18,067 nucleotides of DNA from Candidatus Gottesmanbacteria bacterium (lineage in GTDB: Bacteria > Patescibacteriota > Microgenomatia > UBA10105 > UBA927), in the NCBI GenBank assembly GCA_016182725.1, contig JACPFZ010000036.1, positions 1 to 18,067 of the forward strand, written 5' to 3'. A model generated the notes under the pieces. It worked only from the letters and a program-made list of their open reading frames with translations, did no database searches and was not told where the DNA came from. Position 1 is the first letter of the stretch. The number at the start of each line of letters is the position of its first letter. Below are positions 5,444 to 12,932 of the stretch, piece by piece. The position numbers and the translations under genes are program-made.

Positions 5444-7179
5444 CATTTGCTACCCTTGCTCATTTTTTCCAGAAACTGGAACAAACTCCATCGCGTAACA
5501 CCATGACGGAAATTCTTGCTGATCTTTTTCGTCATGCTGGTAAAGAAGAGATCGGTAAAATCTGTTATCTTTTGCAGGGTCGTGTTGTCCCTTTATACGA
5601 AGCTGTTGAGTTTGGCGTTGCAGATAAGTTTATGATCCGGGCAATAGCACAGGCATATGGCGTGGAACAAAAGGATGTTGTCCGTGCGTTTAAGAAAGCT
5701 GGTGATTTAGGTGCAGCTGCGGAGAAATGTTATCATGTTCTAGAACATCGAAACAATTCTCGATTGACCGTGGCAGATGTGTATGAGCGTTTGTACGCGC
5801 TTGCGCAAAGCACAGGGGAAGGGTCGCAGGAGAGGAAAATTACCATACTTGCGGATGTATTCAAATCGGTTGATAGCCTTTCCGCCCGCTATATTGCACG
5901 AATTCCGCTTCATAAGCTTCGGTTGGGATTTTCTGATATGACGATGCTTGACGGTCTTTCCTGGATGCTTACTGGCGATAAGTCCCTGCGGGTAAAACTT
6001 GAAGAAGTATATAATGTGCGGCCGGATATTGGGTTTATAGCAGAAGCAGTCAAAGAGCATGGGACAAAAGGCTTAGCCCATGTAAAAGCAAAAGTCGGCG
6101 CGCCGATTTTAGCTTCTCTTTGTCAGCGACTTCCTAATGCAGACGAAATGATTAAGAAGATGGGTACGGTTTCCGTCGAAGGAAAATATGACGGAGTGAG
6201 AGTACAAATTCATTTTCAGACAGTAAGACAGAAAGACGGTAAGACAATAAGAGTGCAAAGTTTTTCAAGGAATTTGGAAAATACGACGGAGATGTTTCCG
6301 GAACTTCAAAACATTGGCAAACAACTCCATGCATCAGAAGCAATTCTGGACAGTGAGGCGGTGGGGATGGATCCGAAAACCGGCAAGCTTATTCCGTTTC
6401 AGGAAACGATGACCAGGAAAAGAAAGCACGATATCGAAAAAACCCGCGGAAATGTGCCGCTCAAGTTTTTCGTTTTTGATATTCTCTATAAAAATGGAAA
6501 AGATCTCCTGGGAGAGCCGTTGTCCAAGCGTCGAGAAATTCTTGAACAGACGGTGAAGATGGGAAAGGCGTTGGTTATCTCACCACAAATTGTGACTGAT
6601 CACGCCAGCGAAGTTCGCATATTTCATGACGAACAGATTAAAAAAGGACTGGAAGGGGCAGTGGTGAAAAAGTGGGACAGCGCCTATGAACCGGGCAGAA
6701 GGGGCTACTCATGGGTGAAGTTTAAAGAGGAAGAAGGGAAAACCGGCAAGCTCACCGATACCATTGATGCGGTGGTCATGGGATATTATCGGGGAGAAGG
6801 GAAGCGGTCGGGGTTTGGCATTGGTGCATTTCTTGTTGGGGTGAAAAAAGGAGAGGATTTCGTGACCGTTACCAAGATTGGCACGGGCGTTTCCGATGAG
6901 TTATGGAAAGAGCTCAAGAAGCGCCTCAACGCATTGAAAGTCAACGAAAAACCGAAAGAGTACGCTGAAGTTCATAAAAATTTCATACCGGATGTCTGGG
7001 TGTCGCCGAAACTCGTCGTTGAGATTGCCGGGGATGACCTGACCCGCTCTCCCACCCATGGGGCTGGGATTGCGGTTCGATTTCCACGTTTGGTAAGAAT
7101 CAGAGATGATAAATCGCCAAAAGATGCAACCACGGTTTCTGAAGTGCAACAGATGTATGCCCAACAGGGAGGCAAGTAA
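5440..7179 (+). CDS. lig: ATP-dependent DNA ligase, archaeal type
   Basis: Seals nicks in duplex DNA using ATP. 579 residues from the ATG at 5440, which overlaps the previous stop (ATGA) and gives a normal N-terminus; an in-frame ATG at 5392 would add 16 residues lying inside the upstream gene. Domains: N-terminal alpha-helical DNA-binding domain (about 1-210), adenylation domain (about 215-430), OB fold (about 435-570). Motif I EGKYDGVRVQ with adenylated Lys249; SFSRNLEN; ILDSEAVGMD; FFVFDILYKNGKDL; motif IV EGAVVKK (405-411); motif V WVKFK (425-429). An 8-nt repeat array at 6218-6249 adds a few residues (FQTVRQKDGKTI region, about 260-270) straight after motif I, where the family has a tight beta turn. 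Followed two bases later by a glycosyltransferase gene. Whether it is the only ligase cannot be seen. Confidence 0.92.
   Translation: MTFATLAHFFQKLEQTPSRNTMTEILADLFRHAGKEEIGKICYLLQGRVVPLYEAVEFGVADKFMIRAIAQAYGVEQKDVVRAFKKAGDLGAAAEKCYHVLEHRNNSRLTVADVYERLYALAQSTGEGSQERKITILADVFKSVDSLSARYIARIPLHKLRLGFSDMTMLDGLSWMLTGDKSLRVKLEEVYNVRPDIGFIAEAVKEHGTKGLAHVKAKVGAPILASLCQRLPNADEMIKKMGTVSVEGKYDGVRVQIHFQTVRQKDGKTIRVQSFSRNLENTTEMFPELQNIGKQLHASEAILDSEAVGMDPKTGKLIPFQETMTRKRKHDIEKTRGNVPLKFFVFDILYKNGKDLLGEPLSKRREILEQTVKMGKALVISPQIVTDHASEVRIFHDEQIKKGLEGAVVKKWDSAYEPGRRGYSWVKFKEEEGKTGKLTDTIDAVVMGYYRGEGKRSGFGIGAFLVGVKKGEDFVTVTKIGTGVSDELWKELKKRLNALKVNEKPKEYAEVHKNFIPDVWVSPKLVVEIAGDDLTRSPTHGAGIAVRFPRLVRIRDDKSPKDATTVSEVQQMYAQQGGK
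6218..6249 (+). repeat. 8-nt degenerate array inside the ligase gene
   Basis: Four units: AGACAGTA, AGACAGAA, AGACGGTA, AGACAATA. The 14-mer AGACAGTAAGACAG at 6218-6231 is identical to 12898-12911 in the left flank of the four-helix-bundle gene. Confidence 0.8.
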
Positions 7180-7181
7180 TT

Positions 7182-8384
7182 ATGAATATCGCCATATACA
7201 GCGGTATATTTCTGCCGCAAATAAATGGAGTGGTGAGTTACGTCATCGATACCGCAACAGCGCTGGTCAAGCGAGGTCATACGGTGAGTGTGTTTGTCCC
7301 AAAACCCAAAAGAAATATCAAAATCAATAGATCTTTGTACCCTTTTACCGTCTATTTTCTTCCTTCTCTTCCGGCACTGATTTATCCGAGTTTACGCGTC
7401 ACCCAGCCATCGCTTTTTCGCTTGACTAATGCCATGCGAGAGCTGTCCATCGACATAGTGCATTTAAATGATCCTTCTCCTTTATGTATAGAAGGGATGA
7501 TGGCTGCAAAATTTATGAAGATTCCGGTGATTGTGACGTTTCACTCCTTTTTTTTTGATCCGGATATATTTAAAACCGTTCGTTTCAGCAGCGTATTTCA
7601 AGTATTAAAGGGCCCACTCGTTCGTCTCAATACCTATTTTCATAACTTTGCCGATACCGTCATTTGTCCCAGTGTTTCGGCTCAAAAAGAACTCTTGGAA
7701 TCAGGCTTAACGTCGCCGACTGTGGTGATTCATAATGGTATTGATGTTTCGCACGTTCATAGACTTACTCCCAAAGAAAAAACTCTCTTGCGACAACGGT
7801 ATCATATAGCAACTGACGCCCCTACGGGCATATTTGTCGGTCGGCTTGCGGCAGATAAACGCGTTGATGTGCTTCTTCGTGCTTGGGTACGGGTGATCTC
7901 ATTCTTTCCCAAAGCAATACTTATTATTGTGGGAGCAGGTCCTCAAGAAAAGGAATTACGCTATGGAGCACAGAAATTGTCTCTTACCCACAATGTGGTG
8001 TTTACCGGTGTCGTCAAAAGGGAAGATATTATGGAAGAGTCATTGTATAGTCTTGGAGATATCTATGTTTCTGCAAGTAGAATCGAAAATCAATCCATGT
8101 CGATGACAGAGGCGATGGCGCATGGACTTCCCATTGTAGCCGTAAATATGCACGGAGTTTCTGAACTCGTTGATGAAACCAACGGAGTTCTCACGGGAAC
8201 AGGAGCTGTTTCTCTGGGAAAAGGCATCGTGTCGCTCTTGGGGGATAAAGAGAAAGGAGGGCGGTTAGGCTCTACTTCTCTTAAGAAAGTTCGTAAGTAC
8301 GATGTGGCAGAGACGGCGCGGGAGCTAGAAAAACTGTATATGTCTGTACAAGTAATGGGTAACCCAGAAGAGGAGCATACATGA
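7182..8384 (+). CDS. Glycosyltransferase, GT4-type (GT-B fold)
   Basis: Transfers a sugar from a nucleotide sugar, retaining mechanism by family, probably to a lipid or cell-envelope acceptor at the cytoplasmic membrane face. 400 residues. N-terminal acceptor domain begins MNIAIYSGIFLPQINGVVSYV with the Gly-rich GV loop; the C-terminal donor domain has FVGRLAADKRVDVLLRAW, IIVGAGPQEKEL and the E-x7-E element (Glu302...Glu310 in RIENQSMSMTEAMAHGLPIVA). The start resembles diacylglycerol glucosyltransferases and PimB-like mannosyltransferases, so a glycolipid acceptor is plausible but not shown. Shine-Dalgarno GGGAGG lies in the last codons of the ligase gene, two bases separate the genes, and the stop overlaps the next start (ATGA): one operon. 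Confidence 0.88.
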   Translation: MNIAIYSGIFLPQINGVVSYVIDTATALVKRGHTVSVFVPKPKRNIKINRSLYPFTVYFLPSLPALIYPSLRVTQPSLFRLTNAMRELSIDIVHLNDPSPLCIEGMMAAKFMKIPVIVTFHSFFFDPDIFKTVRFSSVFQVLKGPLVRLNTYFHNFADTVICPSVSAQKELLESGLTSPTVVIHNGIDVSHVHRLTPKEKTLLRQRYHIATDAPTGIFVGRLAADKRVDVLLRAWVRVISFFPKAILIIVGAGPQEKELRYGAQKLSLTHNVVFTGVVKREDIMEESLYSLGDIYVSASRIENQSMSMTEAMAHGLPIVAVNMHGVSELVDETNGVLTGTGAVSLGKGIVSLLGDKEKGGRLGSTSLKKVRKYDVAETARELEKLYMSVQVMGNPEEEHT

Positions 8385-9547
8385 ACATTCTCCTTGTTTC
8401 AGAAGTCTATCTGCCGACGGTCAGCGGCGTTGCCTCTTCGACTGATTCCATCGCGCGTTTTTTGGCAAAACGTGGACATCAGGTCTATTTGGTGTGCCCG
8501 CGGCCAGTTATCCCGTATACGCCGGAAGCAATACCAAATCTCCATCTCATCTACACTCCTTCTCTCTCTGACCCTTTTTTTGTGAATAAGCCCATGACAC
8601 TCATTCCACTGGGACTGGGGGAAATAGTGCAAACGATAGCAACGCATGCATTTGATGTGGTGCATATTCAAGAGCCAGGAGCATTGGGCATCATGACGCT
8701 TATCGTAGCGAAGTTGTACAGATTACCCATCGTTGGCGCAATGCACTTTTCTGTGGAACAATTCGCCAGTTTCCTCCCATGGAAAACGATAAGCATGTCT
8801 CTTATGAAACTCTATATACGTTTGATGTATCCGCACTACGGGGCTATTATGGTGCCCACTGCAACAGCAAAAGGAGACTTAGTGAAGATTATTGGCCATC
8901 CCGAGCGGATTTACCCAATTTCCAATGGAGTAGATACGTCTCTCTACCGACCCAGACGCGTTCCTGGTGCCTTATTGAGAAAAAAATACCATATAGATCC
9001 TGGGGCAGTCGTCTTTTTGTATTTAGGCAGACTCGATGCAGATAAAAATATAGAAACAATGTTAAAAGCACTTGCTCATACCAGCCGTATCCATGTAATT
9101 CTTGCGGGCGTCGGCAAACAAAAAGAGTTGTTGCAGCTTCTTGCGCATCAGCTTTTATTATCTCGCCGCATCAGGTGGATTGATCAACTATCGACGCAAT
9201 CCATAGTGGAGCTGTATCAATTATCTGACGGATTTATCATTATGTCTCCCATAGAGACGCAGAGCATTGTGACGCTTCAAGCAGTGGCGTGTGGGTTGCC
9301 GGTAATTGCCGCAAACGCCGGTGCTTTACCGGAGTTAGTTCATCATGGTAAAAATGGATACCTTGTGGATACCTATGACGATGGAACGTTAGCAGAAAAA
9401 ATGACCTACCTGGCCAGTCATCCGGACGTGCGCGTTCGTATGGGGAAAGAGAGTCGTTCCATAAGTTTGGCTCATCGCAAAAGCCGGGTGTTGCAAAAAT
9501 TAGAAGTCCTATATGGTGATCTAAAAAAGTCGCAGTCGTGGTCATAA
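8381..9547 (+). CDS. Glycosyltransferase, GT4-type (GT-B fold), second copy
   Basis: Same family as its upstream neighbour and probably acting on the same or a consecutive glycan. 388 residues, starting MNILLVSEVYLPTVSGVASST. The donor domain has FLYLGRLDADKNIETMLKAL, ILAGVGKQKELL and SPIETQSIVTLQAVACGLPVIAA. Oddity: in the E-x7-E element the first Glu is Glu292 but the second position is Gln300 (bases 9278-9280), an E-x7-Q variant; the second Glu normally contacts the nucleotide-sugar ribose, so donor binding may differ. The two proteins are clear paralogues yet diverged, an old duplication. ATGA overlap with the upstream gene; endoQ starts four bases after the stop. Confidence 0.87.
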   Translation: MNILLVSEVYLPTVSGVASSTDSIARFLAKRGHQVYLVCPRPVIPYTPEAIPNLHLIYTPSLSDPFFVNKPMTLIPLGLGEIVQTIATHAFDVVHIQEPGALGIMTLIVAKLYRLPIVGAMHFSVEQFASFLPWKTISMSLMKLYIRLMYPHYGAIMVPTATAKGDLVKIIGHPERIYPISNGVDTSLYRPRRVPGALLRKKYHIDPGAVVFLYLGRLDADKNIETMLKALAHTSRIHVILAGVGKQKELLQLLAHQLLLSRRIRWIDQLSTQSIVELYQLSDGFIIMSPIETQSIVTLQAVACGLPVIAANAGALPELVHHGKNGYLVDTYDDGTLAEKMTYLASHPDVRVRMGKESRSISLAHRKSRVLQKLEVLYGDLKKSQSWS

Positions 9548-9551
9548 ACCT

Positions 9552-11138
9552 ATGCAGGTTATCGCTGATTTACAATTGCACTCCAGATTTTCCAGGGCAG
9601 TGTCGCCGCAGATGACCATTCCGAATATTGCTCTGTGGGCAAAACGAAAGGGAATTGGACTGGTGGCAACAGGCGACTGGACGCACCCACTCTGGATGCG
9701 GGAGATTAAGGCGAGTTTAGAAGAAGTGGGGAACGGATTACTTGCTCTGCGTGCTGAGGTCGCCAGTAAAAATTTAGATCCGGGCTTCAGTTTGTCTCGC
9801 GAACAATCTCCTACAAATATCGATATTCATCGGCGCTCGCAAAGTGAATCCGGACAAAATTTTTCTGGCTCCCCGCACGCAAACATTCCTCTCTTTTTAC
9901 TCGCGACCGAAGTTTCCTGCATTTATTCCCAAGCAGGCCGCGTGCGGCGCGTGCATACGCTTATTTGGGTGCCGTCCCTTGCATCTGCTGACAACATCAA
10001 CAAAGAAATGACCCGTCGGGGGTGCAATCTTATGAGCGATGGCCGGCCGATCATCGGGCTCACCAGTATTCAGGTTGCGGAATTAGTTTTTTCCGTTGAA
10101 CCCAATGCCCTTATTATTCCTGCTCACGCATGGACGCCCTGGTTTAGCGTGTATGGGAGTCTTGGCGGATTTGACAGTCTCGAAGAAGCATTTGGGCCAT
10201 TTGCAAAAAATATCTACGCCATTGAAACGGGCTTATCCAGTAACCCCGCGATGAACTGGCGCATCAGAGAACTGGATCATCGGTCGATTGTGTCCTTCTC
10301 GGATGCCCACAGCGGACCGAAGTTGGGAAGAGAGGCGACGGTGTTTGAACTGTCGGAGCTAAGCTACGAAGCGATAAGAACGGCGATTATTGGAAAACAG
10401 GGAGTCAATAAGCAGAAGTTAGACGTTGGAAGTGGGAAGTTGGATAGGGAAGTGAGAAGTCAGAAATTAGATCAAACTTCAAACTTCCAATCTCAAAATC
10501 CAATTTCTAATTTCCCATCGCCAACTTCTCATTCTATCGCCTTCACCATAGAATTTTATCCTGAAGAAGGAAAATATCATTATACAGGTCACAGGGCATG
10601 TAACATTCGCTTATCTCCCGAGGAGACGAAAAAGAAAGGGGTAGCCTGCCCTGTCTGCGGCAAGCCGCTTACGCAGGGTGTCATGCAGCGCGTTGAAGAG
10701 CTGGCAGGTCGGTCCGAAGAGGAACTCCAAATTGAATTACGATTTACGAATTATGAATTACGAGAGAAGAAAACTCAAATCCAAGTTACCGGGAGCAAAA
10801 CATTTCCCAACCGCCCGCCATTCGTCATGCTGGTTCCTTTGCAGGAAATTATTGCGGAATCTATCGGTTCGCCGGTTGCCAGTCCAAAAGTGCAAGGGCC
10901 GTATCAAACGCTTACTGATGCATTAGGCGGAGAATTTAACGTGCTCCTTTCTGTTTCCATTTCTGATATTACCAAAGCAGCAGGTGAACGTGTCGCACAG
11001 GGTATAGAAAAAGTGCGCAGAGGCGACATTGTCATTGACCCGGGATATGATGGCGTGTTTGGTGTCGTGAAAATTTGGAAAGAAGGTGAAGAAAAACCGC
11101 TTCTGGATTCTTCAAAAGAACAACTGAGTATGTTTTAA
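9552..11138 (+). CDS. endoQ: Endonuclease Q family PHP-domain DNA repair nuclease
   Basis: By family, EndoQ cuts the DNA backbone 5' to deaminated bases (uracil, hypoxanthine) and abasic sites. 528 residues, long for a family of about 400-430. PHP metal-ligand motifs: DLQLHSRFSRAVS (6-18), ATGDWTHPLW, ATEVSCIYS, PAHAWTPWFSVYG and SFSDAHSG. A zinc-finger segment follows: GHRACNIRLSPEE with CPVCGKPLTQGV. The extra length is explained by three in-frame inserts: a 36-codon palindrome (residues 71-106), a hairpin array (about 288-326) and a 7-nt array (about 395-404). All lie between catalytic motifs, so the enzyme may still work. Only a weak Shine-Dalgarno; it follows the glycosyltransferase by four bases. 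A deaminated-base nuclease beside a DNA ligase and recF suggests a repair cluster (inference). Confidence 0.87.
   Translation: MQVIADLQLHSRFSRAVSPQMTIPNIALWAKRKGIGLVATGDWTHPLWMREIKASLEEVGNGLLALRAEVASKNLDPGFSLSREQSPTNIDIHRRSQSESGQNFSGSPHANIPLFLLATEVSCIYSQAGRVRRVHTLIWVPSLASADNINKEMTRRGCNLMSDGRPIIGLTSIQVAELVFSVEPNALIIPAHAWTPWFSVYGSLGGFDSLEEAFGPFAKNIYAIETGLSSNPAMNWRIRELDHRSIVSFSDAHSGPKLGREATVFELSELSYEAIRTAIIGKQGVNKQKLDVGSGKLDREVRSQKLDQTSNFQSQNPISNFPSPTSHSIAFTIEFYPEEGKYHYTGHRACNIRLSPEETKKKGVACPVCGKPLTQGVMQRVEELAGRSEEELQIELRFTNYELREKKTQIQVTGSKTFPNRPPFVMLVPLQEIIAESIGSPVASPKVQGPYQTLTDALGGEFNVLLSVSISDITKAAGERVAQGIEKVRRGDIVIDPGYDGVFGVVKIWKEGEEKPLLDSSKEQLSMF
9762..9869. repeat. 108-bp in-frame palindromic insert in endoQ
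   Basis: The element begins GCCAG and ends CTGGC, its exact inverse. Inside, AAAAATTTAGATCCGG (9768-9783) pairs with the inverse of CCGGACAAAATTTTT (9850-9864), the TTCAGTTTG and CAAAGTGAA segments pair further in, and the centre AATATCGATATT (9816-9827) is a perfect 12-bp palindrome. The IR-bounded unit is exactly 36 codons and starts on a codon boundary (residues 71-106). It lies between the PHP segments ending LRAEV and starting LLATEVSCIYS, which are normally close together. Confidence 0.8.
10415..10528. repeat. In-frame hairpin of 7-nt-period arms in endoQ
   Basis: Two 58-base arms, 10415-10472 and 10471-10528, are inverted copies with 38 of 58 positions matching without gaps. They meet at GATC (10470-10473). 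Each arm is a run of roughly 7-nt units (GAAGTTG-like on the left, CAACTTC-like on the right). The encoded residues (about 288-326, including KLDREVRSQKLDQTSNFQ) are low-complexity and hydrophilic, between the metal-binding domain and the zinc finger. Confidence 0.75.
10734..10761 (+). repeat. 7-nt degenerate array in endoQ
   Basis: Units GAATTAC, GATTTAC, GAATTAT, GAATTAC. They encode LRFTNYELRE (residues about 395-404). It shares a 13-mer with the nnrD array. Confidence 0.8.
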
Positions 11139-11147
11139 AGCTACCCA

Positions 11148-11177
11148 TTGACGAAAAAAATATAGGCATGGTATGGT
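11148..11177 (+). promoter_or_regulatory. Probable promoter for the DUF4870 gene
   Basis: TTGACG (11148-11153), 18-nt spacer, TATGGT (11172-11177). The predicted start is near 11184, giving a leader of almost 120 nt. The -10 box is imperfect. Confidence 0.4.
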
Positions 11178-11214
11178 GAGTATGCAGACATCGAAATCTA
11201 TCTTAGTTAGTTTA

Positions 11215-11280
11215 TCCGCCTAAGCTTGAGTGGCGGACTTAAGAAACAGTAATTACTCGTAAAACTCATAAACTGTTTCT
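11215..11280 (+). promoter_or_regulatory. Two stem-loops in the leader of the DUF4870 gene
   Basis: Stem 1: TCCGCC (11215-11220) with GGCGGA (11232-11237), loop 11 nt. Stem 2: AGAAACAG (11242-11249) with CTGTTTCT (11273-11280), 8 bp perfect, loop 23 nt. The Shine-Dalgarno GAAGGG comes four bases after stem 2 and is outside it. No U run follows either stem, so these are not typical terminators. I recognise no riboswitch class here. Confidence 0.5.
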
Positions 11281-11301
11281 AAAGAAGGGTGGTGAAACTA
11301 T

Positions 11302-11628
11302 ATGGCAGCAAAAGGAAATGAAAATCTCATGGGCGCAGCCGCGTACTTATTGGGATTTATCACCGGCATTGTTTTTCTTTTGGTGGAAAAACAGAGTAAG
11401 TTTGTTCGCTTTCATGCGATGCAATCCACTCTTCTGTTCGGTGGCGTGTTTGTGGTAAACATTGCACTCGGATTTATCCCGATCTTAGGATGGATGACCG
11501 GGTTACTGTTAAGTTTGGTTGCGTTTATTTTGTGGATTGTTCTCATGTGGAAGGCATTTCAGGGAGAAATGTATCACGTGCCGTACGTGGGGGATTTAGC
11601 TGAGAAGCAACTGGCGAAGATGAAGTAG
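11302..11628 (+). CDS. DUF4870 family membrane protein
   Basis: 108 residues with hydrophobic segments at about 9-28, 43-61 and 64-86 and a polar tail. The pattern N-x-x-G-A-A-A-Y-L-L-G-F-I-T-G (7-21), the KQSKFVRFHAMQS segment (30-42, Arg/His followed by Gln-Ser) and the F-x-x-G-E-M/Y tail are typical of DUF4870/Tic20-like small membrane proteins. The biochemical role of the family is not established to my knowledge. It has a long structured leader and a good Shine-Dalgarno, suggesting separate and strong expression. The phosphoribosyltransferase gene follows after 17 bases and is probably cotranscribed. Confidence 0.8.
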   Translation: MAAKGNENLMGAAAYLLGFITGIVFLLVEKQSKFVRFHAMQSTLLFGGVFVVNIALGFIPILGWMTGLLLSLVAFILWIVLMWKAFQGEMYHVPYVGDLAEKQLAKMK

Positions 11629-11645
11629 CTCCCGGGAGAATCAGG

Positions 11646-12278
11646 GTGAAGCACATGTTTGCGGATCGAGTGACTGCAGCAATGCAGTTAGTCCAGCGAC
11701 TCAGAAGCTATCAAGATTGTCGAGATGTGGAAGTGGTGGGGCTTGCGCGGGGTGGAGTGGTAATAGCAAAAGCAGTCGCTGACCATCTTCATCTTCCCCG
11801 TGATGTTGTAGTCATAAAAAAGATTTCTCCTCCGTTTAATCCAGAACTGGCAATTGGAGCGGTAGCTCCGGATGGCGTCCGGTTTATAGATCGCCCATTT
11901 GCCCAAAGCCTCAATATCGACAAGTCATACCTTCAGGAAGAAACCAACCGAAAATCCCAACTCGTCAAGCAAAAAATGCAACTCTATCGAAAAGGCAAAC
12001 CACCATTTTCTGCTGGTGATAAAACCATTATCATCGTTGACGACGGAGCAGCAACGGGCGCAACGATTCAAGCTGCCATCTTGTGGCTCAAAAAGAAACG
12101 CGCCAAGCATATTGTGGTAGCTCTTCCCGTGGCCCCTGCGGAAGTTGTGGAGAAAATAAAACCCAATGTGGATGAACTCATTATTCTTGATACCCCCAGT
12201 GCGTTCGGGGCCGTTGGTGAATTTTATGAACATTTTGACCAAGTAGAGGACAACGAGGTGGTACAATTACTTGCATGA
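11646..12278 (+). CDS. Phosphoribosyltransferase family protein (PRTase type I fold)
   Basis: Binds PRPP or a ribose phosphate; the substrate is not determined. 210 residues. PRPP loop IIIVDDGAATGAT (128-140) with two acidic residues, LARGGVVIAKAVA (33-45) as the PPi loop, and VVVIKKISPPFNPELAIGAV (54-73). This matches the PF00156 subgroup often annotated only as 'phosphoribosyltransferase' and sometimes fused to hydrolases; no fusion here. GTG start chosen because GGGAG ends seven bases before it; an ATG three codons later (11655) is the alternative. The stop overlaps the pth start as ATGA, so the two are coupled. A nucleotide-salvage role is plausible but unproven. Confidence 0.8.
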   Translation: MKHMFADRVTAAMQLVQRLRSYQDCRDVEVVGLARGGVVIAKAVADHLHLPRDVVVIKKISPPFNPELAIGAVAPDGVRFIDRPFAQSLNIDKSYLQEETNRKSQLVKQKMQLYRKGKPPFSAGDKTIIIVDDGAATGATIQAAILWLKKKRAKHIVVALPVAPAEVVEKIKPNVDELIILDTPSAFGAVGEFYEHFDQVEDNEVVQLLA

Positions 12279-12883
12279 AACGAATGCGAGCTATGAAGCT
12301 TATCGTCGGTTTGGGAAATCCAGGTTCAGAGTACGCATCAACACGCCACAATATCGGTTTTATGGTGGTTGATCGTTTGGCAAACGAGTTATCCAACGGG
12401 CTCGTACGTTGGGATCGCGATGATAAAAAAAATGTGTTGACGACAAGAATTGGGGACGTTCTGCTAGTGAAGCCGCAAACGTTTATGAATAAATCCGGAT
12501 ATGCAGTGAAAACACTTATTGATTACGTAAAAGCAACACCCCAAGACCTGTGGGTAATTCATGACGATATAGATCTTCCATTAGGAAAAATCCGCATCCG
12601 GCGGGGAGGAGGTAGCGCCGGGCACAATGGCGTTTCATCCATTATCGAACAGGTGAAAACGGATGATTTTCTTCGTTTCCGCATGGGAATAGGACGGGGA
12701 AAGGAGTCAACCGGCAGACAGATGGATAAAAAACTTCATCATCGGTGGGTGATTGCCTTTGTACTTTCCCATTTTCGACAGAGAGAGGCGGGAGAACTGC
12801 GCAAACTCATTAAATATGGTGCCCAAGCCGTTGAAATAGCGCTTACCAATGGCGTTGACCGTGCCATGAATCGCTTTAACTAG
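12275..12883 (+). CDS. pth: Peptidyl-tRNA hydrolase
   Basis: Releases tRNA from peptidyl-tRNA that has fallen off ribosomes; cytoplasmic monomer. Motifs: KLIVGLGNPGSEYASTRHNIG (8-28) with catalytic His25, KPQTFMNKSG (66-75), VIHDDIDLPLGKIRIRRGGGSAGHNG (94-119) with Asp97 and Asn118, and FRMGIGRG. The overlap ATGA with the upstream gene favours the ATG at 12275 (202 aa). The ATG at 12293 would give the canonical N-terminus MKLIVGLGNPG, so the first six residues may not be real. Immediately after the stop begins the left arm of the repeat that brackets the four-helix-bundle gene, so anything that used to follow pth directly has been pushed away. Confidence 0.94.
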   Translation: MKRMRAMKLIVGLGNPGSEYASTRHNIGFMVVDRLANELSNGLVRWDRDDKKNVLTTRIGDVLLVKPQTFMNKSGYAVKTLIDYVKATPQDLWVIHDDIDLPLGKIRIRRGGGSAGHNGVSSIIEQVKTDDFLRFRMGIGRGKESTGRQMDKKLHHRWVIAFVLSHFRQREAGELRKLIKYGAQAVEIALTNGVDRAMNRFN

Positions 12884-12896
12884 ACGATAAGATAAA

Positions 12897-12932
12897 GAGA
12901 CAGTAAGACAGTAAGATTAAGATGATAAGATC
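12897..12932. repeat. Left inverted-repeat arm of the four-helix-bundle unit
   Basis: A run of roughly 8-nt units (GAGACAGTAAGACAGTAAGA onward) ending in GATC at 12929-12932, directly before the ATG. Its inverse is found at 13285-13329. The periodic sequence reaches back toward the pth stop at 12883. Confidence 0.8.

Noticed and set aside
6218..10761. 7- and 8-nt arrays as phase-variation switches
   Set aside because: Units are too degenerate for frequent slippage, and a unit gain or loss would truncate core enzymes such as the ligase; no evidence of an off state.
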